Source: CBDUBH01 sp965365345 (lineage in GTDB: Bacteria; Bacteroidota; Ignavibacteria; Ignavibacteriales; SURF-24). Taken from it: a stretch of 34,877 bases of DNA. Below are positions 16,945 through 24,954 of this stretch, in pieces. Numbering within the stretch: the first letter of the stretch is position 1; every line of letters starts with the position of its first letter. The position numbers and the translations under genes were made by a program. A model generated the notes under the pieces. That model searched no databases, was not told the DNA's origin, and saw only the letters and a program-made list of their open reading frames with translations. The stretch lies in contig CBDUBH010000035.1 of assembly GCA_965365345.1 (NCBI GenBank), positions 1 to 34,877 on the forward strand, read 5' to 3'.

Positions 16945-17937
16945 ATGGATGCGGTATCAAATTTAGCAATTTTTGTTATTATAGGAATCATACTTTTTTT
17001 ATTTTTCTTTGTTTGGCTGATTCCTGTCGGACTCTACATAACCGCTTATTTTTCCAATGTAAAATTGAATATTTTCCGTGATCTTGTCGGGATGAGATTG
17101 CGTAAAGTGCAACCTCTTGTAATTGTAAGAAGTATGATCATTGCTACAAAAGCAGGATTACATTTAGAAGCCGGAAAATTAGAGGCGCATTATTTAGCAG
17201 GCGGAAATGTTGTAAATGTAGTAAATGCACTTGTATCTGCAAACAAAGCCGGGCTTGATCTTTCTTTTGAAAGAGCAACAGCAATTGATCTTGCAGGTAG
17301 AGATGTTTTGGAAGCCGTAAAAATGTCAGTTTTGCCAAAAGTAATTGAAACTCCGTTAGTTGCTGCAGTTGCAAAAGACGGAATTCAATTAAAAGCAATA
17401 GCAAGAATAACAGTTAGAGCAAATATTGAAAGATTAGTCGGTGGTGCCGGCGAACAAACAATTTTAGCGCGTGTTGGCGAAGGAATTGTTTCCACAATCG
17501 GATCAAGTGCTACTCATAAAGATGTTTTGGAAAATCCCGATAAAATTTCAAAACTTGTTTTGTCAAAAGGATTGGATGCAGGAACAGCATTTGAAATATT
17601 ATCAATTGATATTGCAGATGTTGATGTTGGTGAAAATATCGGCGCAAAACTTCAGACAGATCAAGCAGAAGCTGATCTTAAAATTGCTCGCGCAAAAGCA
17701 GAAGAACGCAGAGCTGCAGCAGTTGCTCAGGAACAGGAAAACGTTGCCGAAGTTGCGAAAATGCGTGCAAAAGTTGTTGAAGCAGAAGCCGAAGTTCCAA
17801 GAGCAATTTCCGAGGCTTTCAGAACCGGAAATCTAGGTGTAATGGATTATTATAATTTGCGTAACATTCAGGCAGATACACAAATGAGAAATTCAATTTC
17901 TGAACCTGAACAGAAAAAAGGCAAGGAAAATGGATAA
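16945..17937 (+). CDS. floA: Flotillin-like protein FloA
   Basis: The 330-residue membrane scaffold protein belongs to the bacterial flotillin (SPFH) group. A single hydrophobic segment (about 6-33) anchors it. The SPFH domain follows, with the typical VRSMIIATKAG and ARITVRANIERLVGGAGEQT segments. The C-terminal third is an Ala/Glu-rich coiled coil (AKAEERRAAAVAQEQ) ending in MDYYNLRNIQADTQMR, which is characteristic of FloA. Flotillins organise membrane microdomains and help oligomeric complexes assemble. AAGAGG precedes ATG 16945. Its last eight bases overlap the next gene, so the two are likely expressed together. Confidence 0.93.
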   Translation: MDAVSNLAIFVIIGIILFLFFFVWLIPVGLYITAYFSNVKLNIFRDLVGMRLRKVQPLVIVRSMIIATKAGLHLEAGKLEAHYLAGGNVVNVVNALVSANKAGLDLSFERATAIDLAGRDVLEAVKMSVLPKVIETPLVAAVAKDGIQLKAIARITVRANIERLVGGAGEQTILARVGEGIVSTIGSSATHKDVLENPDKISKLVLSKGLDAGTAFEILSIDIADVDVGENIGAKLQTDQAEADLKIARAKAEERRAAAVAQEQENVAEVAKMRAKVVEAEAEVPRAISEAFRTGNLGVMDYYNLRNIQADTQMRNSISEPEQKKGKENG

Positions 17938-18430
17938 TTTTTTAAGCTGGATATTTTTAATAATCTGGATCATCTTTTTTATTTCACAGTTCTTAGGGAA
18001 AAATAAAAAGCAGAATCCGCAGCAGAATAATGATCAAAATCGAAATGATGATTTTTCATTAGATACGATTTTTTCAGATTCGCAAGAACAAACTAAATCT
18101 GAAAGAATAAAAACTAAAGAAGAAATTCTTAGAGATATTTTTTATAATACTGATTTTGATGATAGATATTCAGAACATAAAAAAACAGAAGAAATAAATT
18201 ACGATACTTTTTCTACTGTTCGTGAAAAAGTATCTGATTTTACAGCCAAAAATAAAAAAATTTTGAAATCCCCGACTTTAAAAACTGATAATAAAAAAGA
18301 AGTTAAGGCTGCAGTAAATTTTTTAGAAAAATTAAAAGATCCGGAATCATTAAAAGAAGCGATATTACTGGCTGAAATATTGGGTAAACCTAAGGCATTA
18401 AGAGGAAGATGGCAAAGAAATTTATTCTAA
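17930..18430 (+). CDS. Small membrane-anchored protein of unknown function
   Basis: I do not recognise this 166-residue protein. It has one N-terminal membrane helix (about 4-22, WIFLIIWIIFFISQF) followed by a strongly charged, Asn/Lys/Asp-rich cytoplasmic tail with little predicted structure until a helical segment near 128-155 (VNFLEKLKDPESLKEAILLAEILGKP). It overlaps floA by eight bases and the helicase by 22, so translation is probably coupled in both directions. The anchor and its tie to floA suggest a role at the membrane, but this is inference. The C-terminal helical part resembles short segments seen in other poorly known anchored proteins and does not define a function. Confidence 0.75.
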   Translation: MDNFLSWIFLIIWIIFFISQFLGKNKKQNPQQNNDQNRNDDFSLDTIFSDSQEQTKSERIKTKEEILRDIFYNTDFDDRYSEHKKTEEINYDTFSTVREKVSDFTAKNKKILKSPTLKTDNKKEVKAAVNFLEKLKDPESLKEAILLAEILGKPKALRGRWQRNLF

Positions 18431-20406
18431 AAAAACGTGACGTTGAAATTATAAAACCGGATATTGATGAATCCAAATTTTCGATTAATTATAAAGTTGA
18501 ATTAAATCCGGCTCAATATGAAGCCGTTGCTTCAACTGATGGAATTTATTTAGTAATTGCAGGTGCGGGAACTGGCAAAACCCGCACTCTTGTTTACCGT
18601 GTTGCACGTTTAATTGAATCAGGTGTTGATCCTAAAGCAATTCTCCTACTTACTTTTACCCGCAAAGCCGCAAATGAAATGATGAACAGAGCCGCAGTTT
18701 TACTTGATAATAGATGTTCCAAAATCAATGGCGGAACTTTTCATTCATTTGCAAATACGACATTAAGAAAATACGCTAAAGCAGTAGGACTCGATTCTTC
18801 TTTTATAATTTTGGACCAAGGTGATAGCGAAGATGTAATTAATTTGATCCGCACGCAACTGAATTTACATAACATAAAAAAAAGGTTTCCGACCAAACAA
18901 ACCTTAAACAAAATTTTCAGTTTTTCAATTAACACGGGAAAATCCATTGAAGAAATTTTAAAAGAAGATTATCCCCATTTTTATGAATTTATTGATATGA
19001 TTTCAGATATTCAAAAAGTTTACGTGAATTACAAACAAAAAAATAATTTAGTTGATTACGATGATCTTTTGGTTTACCTCGATAAATTCATAAACGAACT
19101 TTCACCTTATGCAAAAAATTTCCTTTCAACCATTAAATATATAATGGTTGATGAATATCAGGATACAAATAAACTTCAGTCAAGTATCGTAAAAGGATTG
19201 GCAAAGTATAACAACAATGTTATGGTCGTTGGTGATGATTCACAATCAATTTATTCTTTTCGCGGTGCAAATTTTCAAAATATTATGGAATTTCCGAAAC
19301 TTTTCGGTGAAGCAAAAATAATAAAACTTGAAGAAAATTTTCGCAGTACTCAGGAAGTTTTGAATTTCGCAAATCATATTATAGAAGATGCAATTGAAAA
19401 ATATCCAAAGTTTTTATTTACACGAAAAAATGGTGGTGAACTTCCTGCAATAATTTCAGCAACAAATGAAAATATGCAATCAAGATTCATTGTTGAAAGA
19501 ATCCTGGAACTACGTGAAGAAGGCGTTCCGCTTAATGATATTGCGGTTTTATTCCGTTCATCATATTCATCTTTTGATTTGGAACTTGAACTTTCAAAAG
19601 CGAATATTCCTTTTGTAAAATTCGGCGGAATGAAATTCGTTGAAACCGCGCATGTAAAAGATGTTATTGCATTTTTAAGAATTGCAGCAAATCCGAAAGA
19701 TCTAGTCAGTTGGTATCGCGTGCTTTTACTTCATGAAGGTATTGGTCCTAAAACCGCTCAAAAAATTCTGGATGAAATTGCTAGCGATCGACTTACAATA
19801 AAAGCAAATCCCGAAGCTTTAGTATCACAAAAATATAATGATAAAATTGTAAATCTTTTTATACTGCTTTATTCGCTAGTTACAAAAAAAACAACTCCAA
19901 CTGAAAAAGCGGAATTAGTACTAAATTATTATTATCCTTTATTCAAAAATAAATATGATGATTTTAACAAGCGTAAAAAAGATCTTGATATTTTTATAAA
20001 TATTACTGAAAATTACCAATCACTTGACCAATTACTTTCTGATATGGCTTTGGATCCGCCGCAGGATAGCGTTGTTGATCTTGATGAAGAAATGAAGGAA
20101 GAAGAATTTGTAACTCTTTCAACAATACATTCATCAAAAGGATTAGAGTGGCATTCAGTATTTATAATTCATGCGATGGAAGGATTCTTCCCTATTGGAC
20201 AGGCATTTGATAATCTTGATTCTATTGAAGAAGAAAGACGATTGATGTACGTTGCCGTTACAAGAGCTAAACAAAATTTATATATTTCTTATCCGATGAA
20301 TATTTTTGATCGTGTGCAAGGAGTAACTTTTTCCAAACCTTCCAGATTTATTTCAAATGTAAGCGATGATCTTGCCGATGAATGGCTTTTAGAGGAAGAA
20401 TTTTAA
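18409..20406 (+). CDS. UvrD/PcrA/Rep-type superfamily 1 DNA helicase
   Basis: The 665-residue protein carries the SF1A helicase motifs in order: Q motif LNPAQYEAV (32-40), Walker A AGAGTGKT (51-58), Ia LLTFTRKAANEM, Walker B with MVDEYQDTN, motif III VVGDDSQSIYSFRGA, motif IV LEENFRSTQ, motif V LSTIHSSKGLEW and motif VI YVAVTRAKQNL. It is a 3'-5' ATP-dependent translocase or helicase of the UvrD/PcrA/Rep group and is a little shorter than typical PcrA (about 720), mostly through a reduced C-terminus. Which of the three it replaces cannot be told. AGAGGAAG lies just before ATG 18409 inside the upstream gene. It overlaps the convergent MATE gene by four bases at its end. Confidence 0.92.
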   Translation: MAKKFILKKRDVEIIKPDIDESKFSINYKVELNPAQYEAVASTDGIYLVIAGAGTGKTRTLVYRVARLIESGVDPKAILLLTFTRKAANEMMNRAAVLLDNRCSKINGGTFHSFANTTLRKYAKAVGLDSSFIILDQGDSEDVINLIRTQLNLHNIKKRFPTKQTLNKIFSFSINTGKSIEEILKEDYPHFYEFIDMISDIQKVYVNYKQKNNLVDYDDLLVYLDKFINELSPYAKNFLSTIKYIMVDEYQDTNKLQSSIVKGLAKYNNNVMVVGDDSQSIYSFRGANFQNIMEFPKLFGEAKIIKLEENFRSTQEVLNFANHIIEDAIEKYPKFLFTRKNGGELPAIISATNENMQSRFIVERILELREEGVPLNDIAVLFRSSYSSFDLELELSKANIPFVKFGGMKFVETAHVKDVIAFLRIAANPKDLVSWYRVLLLHEGIGPKTAQKILDEIASDRLTIKANPEALVSQKYNDKIVNLFILLYSLVTKKTTPTEKAELVLNYYYPLFKNKYDDFNKRKKDLDIFINITENYQSLDQLLSDMALDPPQDSVVDLDEEMKEEEFVTLSTIHSSKGLEWHSVFIIHAMEGFFPIGQAFDNLDSIEEERRLMYVAVTRAKQNLYISYPMNIFDRVQGVTFSKPSRFISNVSDDLADEWLLEEEF

Positions 20407-21743
20407 ACCGGTTTTGTAATGCGGTTAAATCTTAAAGTAAGCATTATGGCTGATGCGGTTAATCCTACTACAAATCCGATCCAAACTCCTTGTACACCAA
20501 GTCCGAAATTGAAAGCAAGTAAATATCCAACAGGCAAACCTAAAATCCAATAAGCAAAAAAAGTTATTGCTGTTGGTATTTTTACATCTGTAACACCGCG
20601 TAAAATTCCCAAACCTATTGCTTGAATTCCATCGGAGATTTGAAAGATTGCTGCAATTATTAATAATGACGCTGCTATTGAAATTACAAGTTCATCTTCA
20701 ATATATAGTGCCGGAAGAAAATAGCGTAGAATTATAAAAGACAAACCGAATAAAGCCATAGTAGAAGCGCCCATAATAATTGCAGTGAATCCGGCTTTAC
20801 GAATTTCATTTTTATTTTTTCTTCCGAAAGCATTCCCCACTCTGATTGCAGCCGCAGCGGCAATTCCGGTAATAATCATATATGTAATTGATGCAAGATT
20901 CAACGCGATCTGATGTGCGGCAAGATGTTTTGTTCCGATCCAACCGACAATTATTGCCGCAGATGAAAAAGCTCCAACCTCAAAAAAGTATTGGAATCCG
21001 CTTGGCAATCCCAATTTTAAAATCCGCATCATCACATTTGAATCGAATTTATATTTGAAAATATTTATATCAAATTCTTTGAAGTAATCACTTTTATAAA
21101 CATAAAAAATAATCAGCCCCATCATAAAAACTCTGTTCAATGTTGTTGAATATCCGGCTCCCACTATACCTAATTTCGGGAAACCCAAATTTCCGAATAT
21201 CAAAATCCAATTTCCCAAAATATTAACAACGTTAGCAAGTAAAGTAATAATCATCGCAGGACGCATAATTGAAAGTCCTTCGATAAATTGCCGGTAAGTT
21301 TGAAATAACATTAATGGAAAAACAGAAAAGCTTAATATTTTTAAATATGAAACGGCAAGATCTGCAACCGGCTTTGGCTGTTTCATTTTATAAATTAGAT
21401 CGGCTCCAAAAAATAAAATTGCAAATAAAATAAAAGCTATAAATAGATTAAGAAAAAATCCTTGTTTTAAAATATTTCCGCACTCATTATTTTTATTTTC
21501 ACCAACTGAAATTGCAACCATCGGTGAAATTGCAAAAGTTACTCCCAGTCCCAAAACAAAAATTATAAAAAATAATCCGTTTGAGATTGATGATGCGGCA
21601 AGTGGTTCAGCACCTAATCTGCCTAACATCAAACTATCAACCACGCCCATCAGCATGTGCCCAAGCTGACCTATAGAAACGGGCAAAGCCATAATAAAAG
21701 TATGTTTAAAATGATTTTTATAATCTTTTAGGGTGAAAGTCAT
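20403..21743 (-). CDS. MATE-family multidrug/cation efflux transporter
   Basis: The protein is about 446 residues long with twelve hydrophobic segments arranged as two related halves, as in MATE exporters. Family features include LPVSIGQLGHMLMGVVDSLM in helix 1, LGAEPLAASSISNG, and in the second half GTKHLAAHQIALN and GAAAAIRVGNAFG-like positions in IAAAAAIRVGNAFG. It uses a Na+ or H+ gradient to export organic cations or other compounds; the substrate is unknown. I chose ATG 21743; a TTG two codons upstream (21749) extends the frame. No clear Shine-Dalgarno is present. A terminator of the upstream transcript lies about 80 bases before the start, so the gene either has its own promoter or is controlled by read-through at that terminator. 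Confidence 0.9.
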   Translation of the reverse strand: MTFTLKDYKNHFKHTFIMALPVSIGQLGHMLMGVVDSLMLGRLGAEPLAASSISNGLFFIIFVLGLGVTFAISPMVAISVGENKNNECGNILKQGFFLNLFIAFILFAILFFGADLIYKMKQPKPVADLAVSYLKILSFSVFPLMLFQTYRQFIEGLSIMRPAMIITLLANVVNILGNWILIFGNLGFPKLGIVGAGYSTTLNRVFMMGLIIFYVYKSDYFKEFDINIFKYKFDSNVMMRILKLGLPSGFQYFFEVGAFSSAAIIVGWIGTKHLAAHQIALNLASITYMIITGIAAAAAIRVGNAFGRKNKNEIRKAGFTAIIMGASTMALFGLSFIILRYFLPALYIEDELVISIAASLLIIAAIFQISDGIQAIGLGILRGVTDVKIPTAITFFAYWILGLPVGYLLAFNFGLGVQGVWIGFVVGLTASAIMLTLRFNRITKPV

Positions 21744-21820
21744 AAACAATAATTGCAGGGCTTTAAGTGAATAAATAATAAGTGAATATAAATTTAAAGC
21801 AATTTAAAAGATACAAATAT

Positions 21821-22003
21821 TTAAAAATAAAAACCCTATCAGATACATAATTAACAAGAATATCTGATAGAGTTTGAGGGGTCGCCATGAAAACTTTTAA
21901 GGGCTCCATACTCTTGAGGGGCGCGTTCAAGAGTATGGAATTGAGGTGATGTGGATTATGCAGTAAATTTTATAGAACAATTATTAAATAACATCAGCTT
22001 ACT
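21821..22003 (-). ncRNA. Candidate structured small RNA with C-rich loops
   Basis: No credible gene occupies 21750-22085. On the minus strand the stretch reads as a promoter-like element, a 13-bp perfect hairpin (21905-21917 with 21927-21939) whose nine-base loop is ACGCGCCCC, a single-stranded linker containing GCGACCCCTCAAAC, and an intrinsic terminator. CACCTCAA, CCCCTCAA and CCCCTCAA occur in turn and are complementary to Shine-Dalgarno-type GAGG. The end is set by the terminator; the start is inferred from the promoter candidate, so the length is about 130-180 bases. It could instead be a leader of the MATE gene or a 3' part of the regulator mRNA. A known family such as the two-hairpin Chlorobi-1 RNA cannot be checked here. 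Confidence 0.55.
21822..21875 (-). terminator. Intrinsic terminator at the end of the candidate small RNA
   Basis: The arms 21831-21845 and 21861-21875 pair over 15 positions. The one imperfect pair is a U-G wobble when read as minus-strand RNA but a C-A mismatch on the plus strand, and the minus strand continues into TTTTTATTTTT. Both facts point to minus-strand transcription. Confidence 0.85.
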
Positions 22004-22009
22004 TCATTC

Positions 22010-22038
22010 AATAAATAAGAAAATCAAATTGTTTTCAA
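22010..22038 (-). promoter_or_regulatory. Promoter-like element between the LytTR site and the small RNA
   Basis: On the minus strand TTGAAA (22038-22033) is followed, 17 bases later, by TTTATT (22015-22010): five and four matches to the -35 and -10 consensus. It starts 10 bases after the proximal LytTR repeat, a normal position for an activator of this class. A second AT-rich -10-like box, TATAAA, lies near 21972. Confidence 0.4.
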
Positions 22039-22048
22039 TGTAATTTCG

Positions 22049-22078
22049 ATAAATGGTATTTTCCTGTCGATAAACGGC
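22049..22078 (-). promoter_or_regulatory. LytTR-type direct-repeat binding site
   Basis: On the minus strand GCCGTTTAT (22078-22070) and ACCATTTAT (22057-22049) are separated by exactly 12 bases, a 21-base period. Each matches the LytTR consensus [TA][AC][CA]GTTN[AG][TG] at eight of nine positions. The similarity extends further (TCGATAAATGG and TCGATAAACGG on the plus strand). It begins eight bases after the stop of a LytTR regulator gene. Confidence 0.65.
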
Positions 22079-22085
22079 TTGAATA

Positions 22086-22853
22086 TTAATTTGATAATCT
22101 TGCTTTAAATTTTGAACCGTATCTTCTACTGATTATAAAAGGTTTTGATACATTAACAAGATAAACTCTGTACGCTTTATTCAACCATTTTTCAATTTTA
22201 TTAATAAAATTCAAATTGATAATTGTTGATCTGTGAATTCTGCAAAACAATTTTTCGGGAAGTTTTTTTTCCCACCATTTCATCGTCTTTTTTATAACAT
22301 GTTTTGTTCCGTCATTTACAACCACACTTGAATAATCACCTACAGCAGAAATACAAATAAGATCATCAATTTTAATAACTTTCGGTTCGCTATCAACATG
22401 AATTAAAATCTTATTAATTCCGTTTTCTTCTACATCTGATTCGCTTAATTTTTCTATAACGTTCAATCTTTTTTTATTTCGTACCGATTCTAATTTTAAT
22501 CTTGAATTAACAGAATTTATTAATTCATCTTCGGTAAAAGGTTTTATCAAATAATCATCAGCGCCTAATTCCATTCCTTTTCGGAATTCCTGTCTTTCGG
22601 ATTTAGCGGTAATAAATATAAATGGAATTGCAGCTGTTTTAGGATTATTTCTAATTGTATTTAATATTTTATACCCGTCAATTCCCGGTAGAGTGATATC
22701 GCATAAAATAAGATCCGGCAGTTCATCGCCGATAAAACTTAATCCTGTTTCACCGGATCGCGCAGCAAAAGAAACATAACCTTTTCTTTTAAGGATTTCT
22801 TTCACCAACGTAAGTTGTGATTGATCATCTTCAATTATTAAAATTTTTTGCAT
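22086..22853 (-). CDS. LytTR-family response regulator (receiver plus LytTR DNA-binding domain)
   Basis: The 255-residue protein has a receiver domain (1-120; acidic IIEDDQ, phospho-Asp D52 in LILCDITLPG, K103 in YLIKPF) and a C-terminal LytTR domain (about 155-253) with the characteristic LICISAVGDYSSV, FCRIHRSTIINLNFI and SRRYGSKFK segments. LytTR proteins bind paired direct repeats and activate transcription; AgrA and ComE are known members. AAGGA precedes ATG 22853. No cognate histidine kinase is adjacent, so it is an orphan in this window. The LytTR-like site just downstream of its own stop suggests that it controls the adjacent small RNA and possibly the MATE gene. This is inference. 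Confidence 0.92.
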   Translation of the reverse strand: MQKILIIEDDQSQLTLVKEILKRKGYVSFAARSGETGLSFIGDELPDLILCDITLPGIDGYKILNTIRNNPKTAAIPFIFITAKSERQEFRKGMELGADDYLIKPFTEDELINSVNSRLKLESVRNKKRLNVIEKLSESDVEENGINKILIHVDSEPKVIKIDDLICISAVGDYSSVVVNDGTKHVIKKTMKWWEKKLPEKLFCRIHRSTIINLNFINKIEKWLNKAYRVYLVNVSKPFIISRRYGSKFKARLSN

Positions 22854-22880
22854 AATTCCTTCACACTGGCAGGTTTAATT

Positions 22881-22914
22881 ACCCGGTTACTTTTGCGCCA
22901 TTTTGTAACCGGGT
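22881..22914 (-). repeat. 10-bp perfect hairpin before the LytTR regulator
   Basis: ACCCGGTTAC (22881-22890) and GTAACCGGGT (22905-22914) pair perfectly around 14 bases. It follows the small basic protein gene by six bases on the minus strand and precedes the regulator start by about 30. It has no T-run, so it is a weak terminator at best and may be a leader structure of the regulator mRNA. Confidence 0.55.
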
Positions 22915-22920
22915 TTAATG

Positions 22921-23229
22921 TTAAATGATTGCGAATTTTTTCTTTCTTTTAAATGGACTTGAAATATTTTTTTTACCAAAACGGGTTTTGTTATTTAGGT
23001 ATTTTAGTCCGCCCATCAAACCTAAAGCTGCAGAACCGATAGTCGCTAAACTTCCTAATTTTGAAAACAATCCTTTTCTTTTGAAACCTTTGAAAGAATT
23101 TGTTAAAAGAGCGGCGCTGCTTAAAATTCCGGCTATTGACGTTGCATTTTGAGCTGATTTATTTTTTTTGAAACCTTTAACCTGATCCATTAAAAACTTA
23201 CCCATCAAAACTTTACTTAAAATTGACAT
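22921..23229 (-). CDS. Small basic protein of unknown function
   Basis: The 102-residue protein is very rich in Lys and Arg at both ends, and its middle holds two Ala/Gly/Leu-rich hydrophobic stretches (about 30-44 ATSIAGILSSAALLT and 57-74 KLGSLATIGSAALGLMGG) that may form a hairpin in a membrane. I do not recognise a family. GAGGAT stands before ATG 23229. It lies 67 bases upstream of the LytTR regulator in the same direction, with a hairpin between them. It could be a small membrane-active or structural protein; nothing further is supported. Confidence 0.7.
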   Translation of the reverse strand: MSILSKVLMGKFLMDQVKGFKKNKSAQNATSIAGILSSAALLTNSFKGFKRKGLFSKLGSLATIGSAALGLMGGLKYLNNKTRFGKKNISSPFKRKKKFAII

Positions 23230-23360
23230 TGTATCCTCTTGGTTGTTAACAAAATTATGATTAAACTGTAATTAATAGCCATATTGTTGCTCTATCATTT
23301 AATAAAAGATTAAATCCATATTTGTCAACTTACTTTTTTTTCTCTAAACGAAGAGGTGTT

Positions 23361-24698
23361 ATGTCGGCAAAAAAAGTTAAAAAGACCTTCATACTTGATA
23401 CCAACGTTATTCTTTATGATCACACCTGTATTTACAATTTCCAAGAACATAACATAGTAATTCCTATAGTTGTATTGGAAGAATTGGACATGTTTAAAAA
23501 AGGAAGCGATCTTATAAATTTTGAAGCACGGGAATTTGTACGTCAATTAAATTCATTATCAGAAGAAAGTTTATTTACGGAAGGAGTTCCTTTAGGAAAA
23601 AATCACGGTAAATTATTTGTGAAGATCGGTGATCCGGCCGGTTCTCCTTTAGTGGAAAAGGCTTTTACGCAAAATAAGCCTGATCACAGAATTCTTTCAG
23701 TAGCTGATCAATTAAGAAATGAAAAGAAATTCGGTGAGGTTGTAATTGTTACAAAAGATATTAATCTAAGAATGAAGGCAAAATCTTTAGGCATAAATGC
23801 TGAAGATTATGAAACTGGAAAAATAACAAATATTGACGAACTTTATACCGGAAAAGAAACTTATGAAGGAATTTCAACTGAAACAATAAATAAATTTTAT
23901 TCAGAACCATACTCGGTTCCGGTTGATGAATTAAAAATGATCGAAAATCCTACAGCAAATAAATATTTCATTTTAAAAAATCACAGCTCAAGCGTTTTGG
24001 CATATTACAATCCTTTTCAAAATCAATATGAAAGAGTTTATAAATTTCAAACCTATGGAATTGAACCGAGAAATGCAGAACAAACATTTGCGATGGATGC
24101 TTTAACTAGACCGGATGTTCAGTTAATAACAATTACCGGAAAAGCAGGAACGGGAAAAACTTTACTTGCTTTATCCGCTGCAATTCATCAAAGAAAAAAA
24201 TATCAGCAAATTTATTTGGCAAGACCTGTAATTCCACTTGCAAATAAAGATATAGGATATTTACCCGGCGATATTAAATCGAAATTGGATCCTTATATGC
24301 AGCCGCTCTGGGATAATCTTTCGGTAATTAAAAACCGGTTTCAGCCTGAATCGCCCGAACATAAAAAAATAAATGAAATGATACAGCAGGATAAATTGCA
24401 CATCACTCCCCTTGCTTACATTAGAGGACGAAGTTTAAGCAATATCTTTTTCATTGTTGATGAAGCACAGAATCTAACTCCGCTCGAAGTTAAAACTATA
24501 ATTACACGTGCCGGTGAAGGTTCAAAAATTGTTTTTACCGGAGATATTTATCAAATTGATTCTCCTTATCTTGATAGTCAGTCAAACGGATTGACGTATC
24601 TTGTTGACAGGATGAAAGGACAGGAATTATTCGCGCATATTAATTTACAAAAAGGTGAAAGAAGTCAATTAGCAGATTTGGCAAGTAATCTTTTATAA
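23361..24698 (+). CDS. PIN-domain PhoH-like ATPase
   Basis: The 445-residue protein fuses an N-terminal PIN nuclease domain (TFILDTNVILYD near residue 8, and VVIVTKDINLRMKA) to a C-terminal PhoH ATPase with Walker A TGKAGTGKT, the segment RPVIPLANKDIGYLPGD, Walker B FIVDEAQNLTP and FTGDIYQIDSPYLD. PIN-PhoH (PhoH2) proteins unwind and cut RNA using ATP. The acidic residues of the PIN site are visible (D in LDTN and TKD), so it is probably active. I chose ATG 23361 because AGAGGTG stands just before it; a longer frame starts at a TTG at 23322 without support. A perfect terminator follows. It is not part of a toxin-antitoxin pair in this window. Confidence 0.9.
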   Translation: MSAKKVKKTFILDTNVILYDHTCIYNFQEHNIVIPIVVLEELDMFKKGSDLINFEAREFVRQLNSLSEESLFTEGVPLGKNHGKLFVKIGDPAGSPLVEKAFTQNKPDHRILSVADQLRNEKKFGEVVIVTKDINLRMKAKSLGINAEDYETGKITNIDELYTGKETYEGISTETINKFYSEPYSVPVDELKMIENPTANKYFILKNHSSSVLAYYNPFQNQYERVYKFQTYGIEPRNAEQTFAMDALTRPDVQLITITGKAGTGKTLLALSAAIHQRKKYQQIYLARPVIPLANKDIGYLPGDIKSKLDPYMQPLWDNLSVIKNRFQPESPEHKKINEMIQQDKLHITPLAYIRGRSLSNIFFIVDEAQNLTPLEVKTIITRAGEGSKIVFTGDIYQIDSPYLDSQSNGLTYLVDRMKGQELFAHINLQKGERSQLADLASNLL

Positions 24699-24719
24699 AA
24701 TTTTGATTTTTAAAAATGA

Positions 24720-24748
24720 AAAACCCTTAACTAAAAGTTAAGGGTTTT
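24720..24748 (+). terminator. Intrinsic terminator after the PIN-PhoH gene
   Basis: AAAACCCTTAAC and GTTAAGGGTTTT form a 12-bp perfect stem around TAAAA, ending in a short T-run. The A-rich 5' arm means it may also work for the tRNA transcribed from the other strand. Confidence 0.88.
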
Positions 24749-24752
24749 CTTG

Positions 24753-24839
24753 CGGAAAGAGAGGGATTCGAACCCTCGGTACGGTTGCCCGCACACACGC
24801 TTTCCAGGCGTGCCAGTTCAGCCACTCCTGCACCTTTCC
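24753..24839 (-). tRNA. tRNA-Ser(GGA)
   Basis: The 87-base cloverleaf has acceptor GGAAAGG/TCTTTCC, the D-arm CAG...CTG, the anticodon arm CACGC-CTGGAAA-GCGTG with anticodon GGA, a long variable arm (class II), the T-loop GGTTCGAATCC and discriminator G, as expected for serine. CCA is not encoded. Confidence 0.93.
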
Positions 24840-24954
24840 GAAAATTTAAGTATCTAATATAAATATTTTTAATCTTTTTTAAAAGAATATTGAAAAGATT
24901 GTGTGTAAATTATTTGCTTTATAGTTACTTTTAATATTTAATTTTCGGAAAATT

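Noticed and set aside
21887..21949. A 20-codon open frame on the plus strand with a GAGGGG before it
   Set aside because: It covers one arm and loop of a perfect hairpin whose partner structure and terminator point to the minus strand. The SD-like GAGGGG is the complement of the C-rich box.
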